Shown here piece after piece: positions 9,226 through 18,262 of a stretch of 38,122 nucleotides of DNA. The notes under the pieces were generated by a model, which had not been told where the DNA came from, ran no database searches, and worked only from the letters and a program-made list of their open reading frames with translations. Every line of letters begins with the position of its first letter. Position 1 is the stretch's first letter. The stretch is from positions 1 to 38,122 of the forward strand of contig CANGFA010000022.1 in NCBI GenBank assembly GCA_947453145.1, in the 5' to 3' direction. This DNA is from Bacteroidota bacterium. Its GTDB lineage: Bacteria; Bacteroidota; Bacteroidia; Chitinophagales; Chitinophagaceae. The position numbers were made by a program, and so were the translations under genes.

Positions 9226-12200
9226 TTAAATAGTCCTTTTACTTCCTTTAGTATCAATTATAGTAATTGATTTTATTTTATCATTCTTTAAAATAGATCG
9301 GCCCGATTGTGATAGAAAAGATTGCCCATAATAAAACTCTTCCTTTCTTGTTTTGCCGTTTGCATAAGTAATTAAAGCCGCTATCTCATTTGGCATAACA
9401 GAAACAGAACTAGTTGCGCGTTTTGATTTGTAAATTTTTAAAGCGCCCTTATTTTGTGATGCTGCCATTAAATACTCCCCTTTCGCATTCGTAAATTTCA
9501 CAAGTGCTTTCCCATTGCCTGGAAGAAACAAGCCGCTCTCCAAAATTGAAAGTGGTGCAAATCCACCTTTCCCATCTCCTAACATAACAAGTCCATTTAG
9601 TGCATCATATCTTCCAACAGAAACCTCGGTTCCAAAATCATTTCCATTTATCGCAATATCTAAATTACCATCTCCATCAAAATCATCAACCTGCATTCCA
9701 TTTAAAGTGGAAACCTGAGCAGCCAATGGCAAAGCTGTCAATGTAAATTTACCATTGCCGTTATTTTGCAAATAAGAAGAATTAAAATAATTTGCTTTTA
9801 ACACCTGTGCCCCTTTCATTTGCTCTGGTGCAAACAATTGATCCAAAGTGGCTCCTGCAAATGTTTTGAAATTTTGATATTTTGAACGCATTCCAATCAT
9901 TTGCTTAACTGCATCCTCTCTGGTTTGGGCTGGGAATAATTTACGTATAGTATCCAATTGACTTATAGGTAGATATAAACCCGGGAAAGCATCATAAGAT
10001 CCATTTTTATCAAAGTCATTTGCATACATGGTAGCAGGAAAATTATCAGAAGCCTTATAATAAGAGTTTCCTCCTAAATTACCCACTATATAATCCAAGT
10101 CGCCATCGTTATCAAAATCGCCTGATACAATACTATTCCACCATCCAATTTGCTTATCCACTCCCGTATTGGCAGTTACATTTTTAAACACACCCTTATC
10201 ATTCTTTAAAAAAGTAATGGGCATCCACTCCCCAGTTAAAATTAAGTCGGGCCAGCCATCATTGTCAAAGTCAGTAAACAACGCGTCGCATACTAAGCCT
10301 ATTTTATTTAATTCCTTAGCTACTTGACCACTCACATCTGTAAATTTTACAACCCCATTTTTGCTATCATTACGATAAATAAAACTAGCTACTGGTTTAG
10401 GGTATGCCATAGGATCTACCCTACCTCCTATAAATAAATCTAAATCACCATCCATATCATAGTCCACCGATTTAATGCATAGCTTACTAGTTTTATTGGC
10501 TGGCAAAGCATTTTCTTGAAATGTAAAATGGCCTTTGCCATCATTTAAATATAATTTATCTAAATAGGCATCCGTTCCTGCAGGTTGCTCATATCCTCCA
10601 CTGGTAATAATTAAATCCAAATCCTTATCCCCATCTACGTCTATCAATAATAAGCCTTCATCCATGGAAGCCTTTAATTGTACAACAGACTTATTTAATA
10701 AATCCTTTTGTACAAAACTTCCATTTTGTTGTTGTAATAATATTTGAGCGCTATTATTAATGGAACCACCTATAATCATATCTTCTATTCCATTCCCGTC
10801 CACATCCCCCACCGCCACTGCTGGCGCATATTCTGTAAACTTATGAGGAATTAATTTTTGAATATTAAAATCTACATAATCATTTTGTGTATGCACATAT
10901 TTTACACCCAATGCATTTGTAACGTCCGTAAATAAGGTGTTTGTGGCTAATAAATTTACAATCAACCCATTGCTAGACTTTGCATTTTTAATAGATAATT
11001 GCAGTGTTTGATCTGCATTGCTTTTGCCAACGGATTGCTTTTGTCCACCAGGCCATATAATAATTGCAGAATCTATACTTGTGATTTTACCTAAACCAAA
11101 ATGAACCGTGTTTTGTAAAGTAGATAAATAACCTCGGTAGGGACTTTGATCGGCTATTTGTTTTTTTCCATGGTCATAAAAAATAGTTACTTCGGCTCCA
11201 ATGGCATTTACATTTTGTTCCGCACCCTGTAAATTAAATCTTATAAAATGACTAGCCTCTGGCTGTAATTGTCTTTGTTTATTTTCATACACCCCTGCTT
11301 TGTCATTAATATTATTAATCACAAAATCTAAATCACCGTCATTGTCTAAATCGGCATATACTGCCCCATTCGAATAAGTAGGCGTTTCAAATCCCCAATC
11401 AATTGACTTATCTTGAAAAGTTAAATCACCATTATTTTTAAATGCATAATTATGAATTTTAACCTCTGGTATTTCTTTTAAGAGTTGCGATTTTGAAACA
11501 TAACTAAATGCTTTAAATCGATACATAATAAAATCATGATCGGTGATGTCTTTAGGAAATCCATTGGTTACAAATAGGTCCCTATTGCCATCGTTATCTA
11601 AATCAGCCAATAAAGGTGTCCAACTCCAATCCGTTTCGGCTATTCCCGATAAATAAGCAATCTCACTAAATATAGGTGCACCAATACTATCATTGGCATT
11701 TACCCTTGGGCCTTGATTTATTTGTAAGGTATTGCGCACGTATTGATAATTATAACCGTATAAATCATTGTTCTGGAAGGTTTGATAACTATTCGGGTTC
11801 ATCATCATCTTTTTTCGAAAGTTATCACGTGGATTCATATCCAAAGTAATAAAATCCATTAACCCATCATTGTTTACATCGGCAACATCGGTTCCCATGG
11901 AATTCACCGAACTATGTTTGAAATAATCATTTAAATGATCGGTAAAAGTACCATCATGATTATTGATGTATAAATAGTCGTTAGGTAAGTAATCGTTGGT
12001 TACATAAATATCTTTCCATCCATCTTTATTTATATCGGTTACCACTACACTATGTCCATATCCTTCTTTAATCATTCCTGCTTTTGCAGTAACGTCAGTA
12101 AATACAGGATGTTTTAAATTGGCATCCCAATTATTTTGAAATAATTTTGATGTACTATATAATTCTGGCAACTGCGATTTAGGATGATAAATATTAGGAG

Positions 12201-12798
12201 CACGCGGATCTTTAATTTCATTCACTACCAAGAACATATCTAAGTCACCATCATTGTCATAATCAAAAAAGTTGGCCATGGTTGAATAAGAAGTATCTGC
12301 CAAACCATATTCGGCGGCCATGTCCTTAAAATGAGGCACTCCTTTTTGATCATTCCCCTGATTGATGTATAGAATATTTTTACGCAAGTTGGTGTCCATA
12401 CCCAAAGTAGCGCTAATATAAATATCCGACTTACCGTCGTTGTTAATATCAACAATACTAACTCCTCTACTCCATTTGCCTTCGCCTTCTACACCTGCAG
12501 AAGAAGTGACATCGTCAAAATGTAAGGCTCCTTTATTCAAGTATAATTTATTGGCTACTTTATTTCCTGTAAAATAAATATCAGGAAGACTATCGCCATT
12601 AAAGTCTCCAATTCCCACACCACCACCATTATAAATATTGGAAATGTCTAGTACATTTAAAGAATCGGTCTCTTTAATTTCATTATTAAATTCAATACCC
12701 GTGGTAGATGAATCTAGTTTTGTAAATAAAGTTTTTTTAGAATTACAAGCGGTACTTAATAATACAACAAGCGATAAACAAGTAGCAATAAAGCGCAT
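9226..12798 (-). CDS. FG-GAP/VCBS repeat lipoprotein with ASPIC/UnbV domain (CRTAC1-like)
   Basis: A 1190-residue surface or periplasmic lipoprotein with lipobox Cys18 (STAC). It contains at least a dozen Ca-binding-loop repeats of the form DxDxDGxxD, such as DFNGDSLPDIYFTGN, DYDNDGDLDMFLV, DLDNDGNRDLFVTNG and DFDGDGNLDIAING, which predict one or two beta-propellers. An ASPIC/UnbV segment (NAIGAEVTIFYDHG ... HFGLGKI ... IIIWPGGQKQ) lies near residues 530-600. The role of this family is unknown; association with SusCD and haloperoxidase-like genes suggests glycan binding or assembly at the cell surface (inference). It is the first gene after the terminator array. A weak promoter candidate (TTTG, 20 nt, TAACCCTG) lies in the 62 bp upstream, so the enzyme block may have its own low-level start. 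Confidence 0.88.
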   Translation of the reverse strand: MRFIATCLSLVVLLSTACNSKKTLFTKLDSSTTGIEFNNEIKETDSLNVLDISNIYNGGGVGIGDFNGDSLPDIYFTGNKVANKLYLNKGALHFDDVTSSAGVEGEGKWSRGVSIVDINNDGKSDIYISATLGMDTNLRKNILYINQGNDQKGVPHFKDMAAEYGLADTSYSTMANFFDYDNDGDLDMFLVVNEIKDPRAPNIYHPKSQLPELYSTSKLFQNNWDANLKHPVFTDVTAKAGMIKEGYGHSVVVTDINKDGWKDIYVTNDYLPNDYLYINNHDGTFTDHLNDYFKHSSVNSMGTDVADVNNDGLMDFITLDMNPRDNFRKKMMMNPNSYQTFQNNDLYGYNYQYVRNTLQINQGPRVNANDSIGAPIFSEIAYLSGIAETDWSWTPLLADLDNDGNRDLFVTNGFPKDITDHDFIMYRFKAFSYVSKSQLLKEIPEVKIHNYAFKNNGDLTFQDKSIDWGFETPTYSNGAVYADLDNDGDLDFVINNINDKAGVYENKQRQLQPEASHFIRFNLQGAEQNVNAIGAEVTIFYDHGKKQIADQSPYRGYLSTLQNTVHFGLGKITSIDSAIIIWPGGQKQSVGKSNADQTLQLSIKNAKSSNGLIVNLLATNTLFTDVTNALGVKYVHTQNDYVDFNIQKLIPHKFTEYAPAVAVGDVDGNGIEDMIIGGSINNSAQILLQQQNGSFVQKDLLNKSVVQLKASMDEGLLLIDVDGDKDLDLIITSGGYEQPAGTDAYLDKLYLNDGKGHFTFQENALPANKTSKLCIKSVDYDMDGDLDLFIGGRVDPMAYPKPVASFIYRNDSKNGVVKFTDVSGQVAKELNKIGLVCDALFTDFDNDGWPDLILTGEWMPITFLKNDKGVFKNVTANTGVDKQIGWWNSIVSGDFDNDGDLDYIVGNLGGNSYYKASDNFPATMYANDFDKNGSYDAFPGLYLPISQLDTIRKLFPAQTREDAVKQMIGMRSKYQNFKTFAGATLDQLFAPEQMKGAQVLKANYFNSSYLQNNGNGKFTLTALPLAAQVSTLNGMQVDDFDGDGNLDIAINGNDFGTEVSVGRYDALNGLVMLGDGKGGFAPLSILESGLFLPGNGKALVKFTNAKGEYLMAASQNKGALKIYKSKRATSSVSVMPNEIAALITYANGKTRKEEFYYGQSFLSQSGRSILKNDKIKSITIIDTKGSKRTI

Positions 12799-12864
12799 AA
12801 TGATAGTTTAAAACAGGGTTAGAATCTTGTCTTAAAGGTACCAAAAAGGGAGGATAAAAACTAA

Positions 12865-12884
12865 GGCCCCGAAACCTCGGGGCC
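12865..12884 (-). terminator. Intrinsic terminator hairpin, array copy 1
   Basis: Perfect 8-bp stem GGCCCCGA/TCGGGGCC with a 4-nt loop. Read on the minus strand the stem ends in a short U-rich stretch (UUAGUUUUUAUCC), consistent with termination of transcripts coming from susD. Confidence 0.65.
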
Positions 12885-12943
12885 CAAAAATCATTACTCC
12901 TTTTTATTTAGGTATTAAATTCTTCAAATACATAAATAACAAA

Positions 12944-12963
12944 GGCCCCGAAACCTCGGGGCC
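12944..12963 (-). terminator. Intrinsic terminator hairpin, array copy 2
   Basis: Same 8-bp stem and loop, exactly 79 bp from copy 1. On the minus strand it is followed by UUUGUUAUUUAUG. Confidence 0.65.
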
Positions 12964-13022
12964 CAAAAATCATTACTCCTTTTTATTTAGGTATTAAATT
13001 CTTCAAATACATAAATAACAAA

Positions 13023-13042
13023 GGCCCCGAAACCTCGGGGCC
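13023..13042 (-). terminator. Intrinsic terminator hairpin, array copy 3
   Basis: Same 8-bp stem and loop, 79 bp from copy 2, followed on the minus strand by UUUGUUAUUUAUG. Confidence 0.65.
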
Positions 13043-13056
13043 CAAAAATCATTATT

Positions 13057-13102
13057 CCTTTTTATTTAGGTATTAAATTCTTCAAATACCTAAATAAAAA
13101 GG
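13057..13102. repeat. 18-bp perfect inverted repeat in the third array unit
   Basis: CCTTTTTATTTAGGTATT (13057-13074) pairs perfectly with 13085-13102 across a 10-nt loop. The equivalent arms in copies 1 and 2 have decayed. This second, AT-rich stem overlaps the U-tract side of the susD terminator, so the two structures compete for the same bases. Confidence 0.8.
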
Positions 13103-13125
13103 GCCCCGATTACTCGGAGCCCTTT
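13098..13125 (-). terminator. Main intrinsic terminator of susD
   Basis: A 12-bp stem (13098-13109 with 13114-13125) and a 4-nt loop. On the plus strand one pair is C/A, but in minus-strand RNA it becomes a U-G wobble, so the stem is fully paired only in the direction of susD. It is followed on that strand by UUUUUAUUU. The stop codon of susD is 27 nt upstream. This is a textbook terminator oriented for the SusCD transcript. Confidence 0.88.
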
Positions 13126-13152
13126 GAATATGTATTGAAAAATCTATTTCAA

Positions 13153-14925
13153 TTAGTAACCAGGGTTTTGAGTCAACACTGATTTACCGTCTTTTTGAGA
13201 TTTGTCAATTTGAGTTTGTGGAATAGGCAAATACTCAGATTTGTTTGCAGTATAAACCGCACCAACCATTGTATTGTAACCTTGTTTCACTTCCGCAGCA
13301 GCATAAGCATCTAATTCAGCTTTAGCTACAGCAGAACCCCAACGTGTTAAGTCATAAAAACGGTGACCTTCCATTGCTAATTCTAATTTACGCTCCATAC
13401 GGATCGCAGTCATCGCATAAGTTGCATCGGCAAATGAAGTGTATAAACCTATGCTATACTTAGTTGGTGAAGCATCTCCATTGTTATTAGCACCACCTAC
13501 AAATCCAGCTGGGTTAGAAGCACGAGTACGTACTCTGTTCACATAAGCTAAAGCTTGTGCTAAAGTACCACCACCGTTAACTTCTGCTTCAGCAGCTAAC
13601 AATAATACGTCAGCAAAGCGGATTAAAGGATAGTTGTTCGCAGTGAAACCGTTTGTCCAAGAAGAACCATCGGTGTATACACCAATCTGAGATTTACGGA
13701 ACAAGTGCTTTAATGGCTCGTAAGGACCAGCAGATGCTGGGTCACGTACCCAAGTAGAACCTGGCATGATACCCCAATCTAAATAAGGAACACCACGACG
13801 ACCAACTGTCCAGTCAATACGTGGATCCATTGGAGTTGTAGAATCTGGAGTATAAGGCTTATCAGCAGAAATACCCATGTCAGATTTAATTGGCTTCGTA
13901 AAATAAGAGTTATCTAAGAATGGTAAACCCTTAGCATCTACTTGGAAAGCATTTGCTAAAGAGAAAGATGGTTGGAAGAATCCGCAACATCCTGTTTGAC
14001 CTCCATAAGGGAAGTTTAAGGCGTCACCAGAGTTTGCGTTAGCAGCTCCAGTACCATCGTTTACTGTCATTTGAACAGAGAATACATTCTCTGCACTATT
14101 CTTTTTAGAAGGATCAAATACATCACCAAACTTTGCTAATAAATCGTATTTAACACCTAAAGATGTTTTACCACTAGCAATGATTGAAGTGTATAAAGCT
14201 CTTGCTTCAGTGAACTTTTTCTCAAACATGTAAACTTTAGCTAAATAAGCAGCAGCTGCCCATTTGTTAGCACGACCTACAGAAGACATAGTCTCTGGTA
14301 AGTTAGCATAAGCATAAGCGAAGTCCGCTTCAATTTTAGCCAAAGCTGGACCGTTTGCTACTAAGTAGTTACCAGCAGCATAAGTTACAGATTCGTCAAT
14401 AAATGGAATATTACCAAAGTTTTTAGCCAATTCAAAGTGGTAGTGACCACGTAAGAATCTAGCTTCTGCAGTAATACGAGTAACATCGGCAGCAGAAATA
14501 TCTTTTGCTAATTTCATTACTCTCAAAGCTTCGTTTGAACGTTGAACGCCATCGAAACGTTGTTGCCATAATTGATCTAAATAAGAGTTAGAAGGAGTAG
14601 CATTCCATCTTTCGATTGGAGTGATCAAGTTTTGGTCACCTGGATCTGATCCTTTGTGAGCGTCACCACCCGCAACCGAACCATACACCCAGTTACTAGA
14701 AGAAGTTGCCCAAGGACCATTGTTGGTACCTGCAGAGCTACCTTCTCCATCTAACAAAGAGTAAGCACCTACTAATAAGGCTTCCACACCTATTTTGTTC
14801 GCCAATACGTCCTGGCTCAAAGCGCCGGCCGCTGGTACCTCAAGGTATGATTTGTCACAAGCATATAAAATAACCAGGAAAGAAAGCACCGCTGGCATTA
14901 TATGTTTAAAATTATATTTTTTCAT
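13153..14925 (-). CDS. susD: SusD/RagB family nutrient-binding outer-membrane lipoprotein
   Basis: A 590-residue surface lipoprotein that caps the SusC channel and binds the incoming glycan. The signal peptide has lipobox Cys23 (LYAC). The N-terminal SusD-like region shows YLEVPAAG and a TPR-type helical fold with ITAEARFLRGHYHFELAKNFG around 150-170, typical of RagB/SusD. The C-terminal half carries NYPLIRFADVLLLAAEAEVN, RMERKLELAMEGHRFYDLTRWG and the closing YLPIPQTQID. An insert with adjacent cysteines (GGQTGCCGFFQ) sits mid-protein. It begins 29 bp after susC and ends in a strong terminator. Family assignment is secure; ligand specificity is not readable. Confidence 0.95.
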   Translation of the reverse strand: MKKYNFKHIMPAVLSFLVILYACDKSYLEVPAAGALSQDVLANKIGVEALLVGAYSLLDGEGSSAGTNNGPWATSSSNWVYGSVAGGDAHKGSDPGDQNLITPIERWNATPSNSYLDQLWQQRFDGVQRSNEALRVMKLAKDISAADVTRITAEARFLRGHYHFELAKNFGNIPFIDESVTYAAGNYLVANGPALAKIEADFAYAYANLPETMSSVGRANKWAAAAYLAKVYMFEKKFTEARALYTSIIASGKTSLGVKYDLLAKFGDVFDPSKKNSAENVFSVQMTVNDGTGAANANSGDALNFPYGGQTGCCGFFQPSFSLANAFQVDAKGLPFLDNSYFTKPIKSDMGISADKPYTPDSTTPMDPRIDWTVGRRGVPYLDWGIMPGSTWVRDPASAGPYEPLKHLFRKSQIGVYTDGSSWTNGFTANNYPLIRFADVLLLAAEAEVNGGGTLAQALAYVNRVRTRASNPAGFVGGANNNGDASPTKYSIGLYTSFADATYAMTAIRMERKLELAMEGHRFYDLTRWGSAVAKAELDAYAAAEVKQGYNTMVGAVYTANKSEYLPIPQTQIDKSQKDGKSVLTQNPGY

Positions 14926-14954
14926 ATTGTAATTAATTTATTTTATTGATTAAA

Positions 14955-17900
14955 TTAAAAAGTAAGGCTTACTCCTACGTTAAATGTTCTAGAAGGAGGA
15001 TAGTTACCCCAATCAACACCAAAAGATGTTGAGCTACCAGGAATTTCTGGATCTAAACCAGAATACTTAGTAAAGGTAAATAAGTTAGCACCTTGTAAAT
15101 AAATACGTGCTTTATCTATACCATATTTTTTCAATTTAGCAGGATCAATTGTATAACCAACGCTTAACTGCTTAATTCTTACGTAAGAACCGTCTTCAAC
15201 ATAAAAGTTATTAATTACACCGTTTGTACTGAAGTAAGAGTTGTTCTCTACAATAGGATACTTCGTATTTGTTCTTGTAGGCAACCAAGATTCAGTTAAC
15301 AATGGAATACTCTTAGCATTTTGGAACTGAGGATAGAAATCTTGGAAATAACGAGTTTCGTTTAAGATATCGTTTCCAAAAGAACCATATAATACAGTTG
15401 AGATATCAAAACGCTTATAAGTAACGTTTAAGTTAATACCTGCAGTAAATGCTGGGTTAGGATTACCGAAGAAAGTTCTATCCTTATCATCGATTGTTCC
15501 GTCTTTGTTAATGTCCTCATATTTGAAACGACCTGGAGCAGCATCTGGTTCTTTAGCCCAACTAGCTACATCTGCAGCAGATTGGAAGATACCAGCAATT
15601 TTGTAACCAAAGAAAGAACCTACTGGATGACCAATAGCATTTCTTACTTGAGGTCCTGTATTGTGCGTGTATGCAGATTCGAAGAATCCAGCAGCACCAG
15701 GGATATTGATTACTTCACTCTTGTATGCACCTAAGTTAACACCAACGGTATAGCTCAAATCATTGTTTACTTTACCACGGTATGTTAAACCTAAGTCAAT
15801 ACCAGTGTTTTGCATGTCACCAATGTTAACCTGAGGTAATTGAGAACCAACACCTACAACAGCAGGAGCTTGGTCTTGGAATAATAAACCTTCAACAGTT
15901 TTCTTATACCAATCAAAACTTACATCTAATTTATTGTTTAACACAGTCGCATCAAAACCGAAGTCTAAGATTTTATCTTTTTCCCATCCAGTTTTAGTGT
16001 TACCTAAGTTAGTTGCATAGAAGCCCATAACTGTAGAGTTACTAGTACCGAATAAGTCATAGTAAGATGATCCACCACTACCACCATATAAAGTGTATTG
16101 GTTTAATGCACCTACGTTAGAGATAGATCCTAAGATACCATAGCTACCACGTAGTTTTAAAGAATTGATAAACTTAACGTTTTTGAAGAAATCTTCTTGA
16201 GAAACTACCCAACCAGCAGAAGCTGACCAGAAGTTACCATAACGATTATCAGGTCCAAATACTGAAGATCCATCACGACGACCGTTTAAACCTACTAAGT
16301 ACTTGTCTTTGTAAGCATAGTCAACTTTAGTCAAGATAGAATTACCAGTTGTTTTGTAGTAGTTAGAATAGTTGTTTTGTCCAATTGGAGAACCCGTATT
16401 CAAACTTAAATAGTCTGTGTTGTCAGAGAAGTAGTTTACTCTTGAACCACCTACTTGACGTCCAGCTACTTTTAATACTTCATAACCAGCCATTAATTTA
16501 ACTGAATGGTTTTCTTTGAAAACATTAGAATAGCTCAAAGTGTTAGTCCAGTTGTAGTTATTGTTATAACCACCATACTCGCCATAACCATTTGAAGAAC
16601 CATTCTCAGCGTTCTCATAAGAACGGTAGTTATGGTAGAAACCATAATAGTTACCTAAGTTACCACCAAATACAGTTTTAGCAGTAAAATGCTTTGCGAA
16701 ATCGATTTCAGCAAAAACATTACCTTGGATAACCCACTCGTTGTTTTGGTTATCTGCTTGACGCATTTGGTTTGCATAAGGGTTAGATGAGTTACCTAAA
16801 CCAGCACCAGATGTACCACCAAATCCACCACCTGCATCAAGTACAGGGATAATTGGTTGTTCCCAAGCAGTATTGTTTACAGCGTTACCTTCTTGGTTGT
16901 TACCAATTCTTGGGTTTTGCTTGTAGTAAACATATAAATTTTCACCAATACGGATATTGTTTTTAACGCTATATGTAGTGTTTAATCTAGCAGAATAACG
17001 CTTTAAGAAAGTATTTAACAATGTACCTTTTTGGTCGAAATAGTTTAATGAGAATAAGTATGAAGATTTGTCTTGACCACCAGTTGCAGTGATTGTATGA
17101 GACTGCATTGGAGCCGCGTCAAACATTACATCCCACCAATCAGTTCCTGTTTTGTTAGCAGGTACGATTAAGAAGATGTCTCCTTTAGAATAGTTGTTAT
17201 TGTACTTAGTTAAGTCTACAGTACCGTTGTAACCAGATTGTGTACCATATCTGATATAGTTAGGTAACACTGGAGTTTTACCAGTACCATATTGAGGAGA
17301 AGAAACGTTACCTGCTGCATCAACTGCACCAGAGTTCTTAGCTGCTAAGAAATATAACTCAGCCATTCCTTGAGGATCTAACTTGTTCCAAACGTTTCCT
17401 GTTTTTGGCATTTGCATACCAGCGTAAGATTCGTAAGTAATAGTTGCTTTTCCTCTACCTCTTTTTGTAGTAACAATGATAACACCCGCAGATCCACGAG
17501 CACCATAGATCGCTGCTTGACCATCCTTCAATACTTGGATTGATTCGATGTCAGAAGCAGATAAATCACGGAAGCTTGATAAATCTCCAGGAGCTGATTG
17601 AACTCCGTCCACAATTACTAATGGAGTAGAGTTACCAAAAGATGTGATACCACGTACGAATACGTTAGAAGGTTCACCTGGGCTACCAGAACCAATAATT
17701 GTTACACCAGATGCTTGACCTTGTAACATTTGTTCTGCAGTACCAGAAGGAACTGACTTCATATCTTTTACACTTACCACAGATACCGCACCTGTGATTT
17801 CTTTTCTCTTTTGAGCAGTGTAACCAGTTACCACAATTTCATTTAATTGTGATGATTCTTCTGTCAAAGAAACTTTAACAGTGTTTTGATCTCCAGCAAC

Positions 17901-18152
17901 AGTAACTGATTTACCTGAAAAGCCAACTGACTTTACAGCTAAAGTAACTGTTCCAGAGACGTTTACAGCAAATGAACCGTCTTCGCTAGTGATAGCAGAG
18001 ACTTTGCCTCCATTAACTGAAATAGTAGCACCAGCAACAGCTTTACCGTCTGTAGCTGAAACTACTTGTCCTTTTATTGTTCTTGTTTGTGCGTTAGCAA
18101 CAAGACCCAATAGTAGCAAAGGAACCGTAATTAAACGTAGGAATTTTCGCAT
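14955..18152 (-). CDS. susC: SusC/RagA family TonB-linked outer-membrane transporter
   Basis: A 1065-residue TonB-dependent channel that imports oligosaccharides with SusD. The frame is open to 18197, but the ATG at 18152 begins a clear signal peptide (MRKFLRLITVPLLLLGLVANAQ) and is the start chosen. A carboxypeptidase-regulatory-like domain (RTIKGQVVSATDGKAVAGAT) is followed by the SusC signature LNEIVVTGYTAQKRKEITGA. The plug contains VFVRGITSFGNSTPLVIVDG and IQVLKDGQAAIYGARGSAGV. A long beta-barrel ends in NVGVSLTF with a terminal Phe. There is no STN domain, so it should not signal to an anti-sigma factor. It is first gene of the locus, with a predicted promoter and operator just upstream. 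Confidence 0.96.
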   Translation of the reverse strand: MRKFLRLITVPLLLLGLVANAQTRTIKGQVVSATDGKAVAGATISVNGGKVSAITSEDGSFAVNVSGTVTLAVKSVGFSGKSVTVAGDQNTVKVSLTEESSQLNEIVVTGYTAQKRKEITGAVSVVSVKDMKSVPSGTAEQMLQGQASGVTIIGSGSPGEPSNVFVRGITSFGNSTPLVIVDGVQSAPGDLSSFRDLSASDIESIQVLKDGQAAIYGARGSAGVIIVTTKRGRGKATITYESYAGMQMPKTGNVWNKLDPQGMAELYFLAAKNSGAVDAAGNVSSPQYGTGKTPVLPNYIRYGTQSGYNGTVDLTKYNNNYSKGDIFLIVPANKTGTDWWDVMFDAAPMQSHTITATGGQDKSSYLFSLNYFDQKGTLLNTFLKRYSARLNTTYSVKNNIRIGENLYVYYKQNPRIGNNQEGNAVNNTAWEQPIIPVLDAGGGFGGTSGAGLGNSSNPYANQMRQADNQNNEWVIQGNVFAEIDFAKHFTAKTVFGGNLGNYYGFYHNYRSYENAENGSSNGYGEYGGYNNNYNWTNTLSYSNVFKENHSVKLMAGYEVLKVAGRQVGGSRVNYFSDNTDYLSLNTGSPIGQNNYSNYYKTTGNSILTKVDYAYKDKYLVGLNGRRDGSSVFGPDNRYGNFWSASAGWVVSQEDFFKNVKFINSLKLRGSYGILGSISNVGALNQYTLYGGSGGSSYYDLFGTSNSTVMGFYATNLGNTKTGWEKDKILDFGFDATVLNNKLDVSFDWYKKTVEGLLFQDQAPAVVGVGSQLPQVNIGDMQNTGIDLGLTYRGKVNNDLSYTVGVNLGAYKSEVINIPGAAGFFESAYTHNTGPQVRNAIGHPVGSFFGYKIAGIFQSAADVASWAKEPDAAPGRFKYEDINKDGTIDDKDRTFFGNPNPAFTAGINLNVTYKRFDISTVLYGSFGNDILNETRYFQDFYPQFQNAKSIPLLTESWLPTRTNTKYPIVENNSYFSTNGVINNFYVEDGSYVRIKQLSVGYTIDPAKLKKYGIDKARIYLQGANLFTFTKYSGLDPEIPGSSTSFGVDWGNYPPSRTFNVGVSLTF

Positions 18153-18194
18153 AGTGTTCGGGTTTGATTTTAAAATATTAATACAATCGTACCC

Positions 18195-18226
18195 CAATTA
18201 TATAACAGTTTCTTAACAATCGCAAA
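18195..18226 (-). promoter_or_regulatory. Predicted Bacteroidota-type promoter of susC
   Basis: On the minus strand TTTG (18223-18226) is followed by 20 nt and TATAATTG (18195-18202), one base off the -7 consensus TAnnTTTG. Start of transcription would fall near 18190, giving a leader of about 38 nt before the ATG at 18152. Confidence 0.5.
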
Positions 18227-18234
18227 CGATTTCG
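18221..18234. promoter_or_regulatory. LacI-type operator-like palindrome overlapping the susC -33 element
   Basis: CGCAAACGATTTCG has five of seven palindromic pairs around a central CG, the CGnAAnCGnTTnCG layout typical of LacI/GalR-family operators. It covers the TTTG of the predicted promoter, so a bound repressor would block sigma contact. No LacI gene is in the window. Confidence 0.4.
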
Positions 18235-18262
18235 CACTTTTTTTATAACAATGGGGAAAATT

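Larger units (their letters stand above)
12863..13099. repeat. 79-bp tandem repeat, three copies, each carrying a terminator hairpin
   Basis: Copies at 12863-12941, 12942-13020 and 13021-13099. The first two are identical over all 79 bases; the third differs at three positions. Each unit starts with a GC stem-loop (GGCCCCGA, loop AACC, TCGGGGCC) followed by an AT-rich spacer. A fourth, diverged hairpin at 13098-13125 abuts susD. The identity of copies 1 and 2 points to recent duplication. The whole gap from 12799 to 13152 holds this array and no coding sequence. Confidence 0.95.

Noticed and set aside
12863..13125. CRISPR array
   Set aside because: Units are contiguous 79-bp tandem copies with no unique spacers; the hairpins are oriented as terminators.
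18153..18197. 15-residue N-terminal extension of SusC
   Set aside because: The signal peptide begins at the ATG at 18152, and the extension would run back towards the predicted transcription start.
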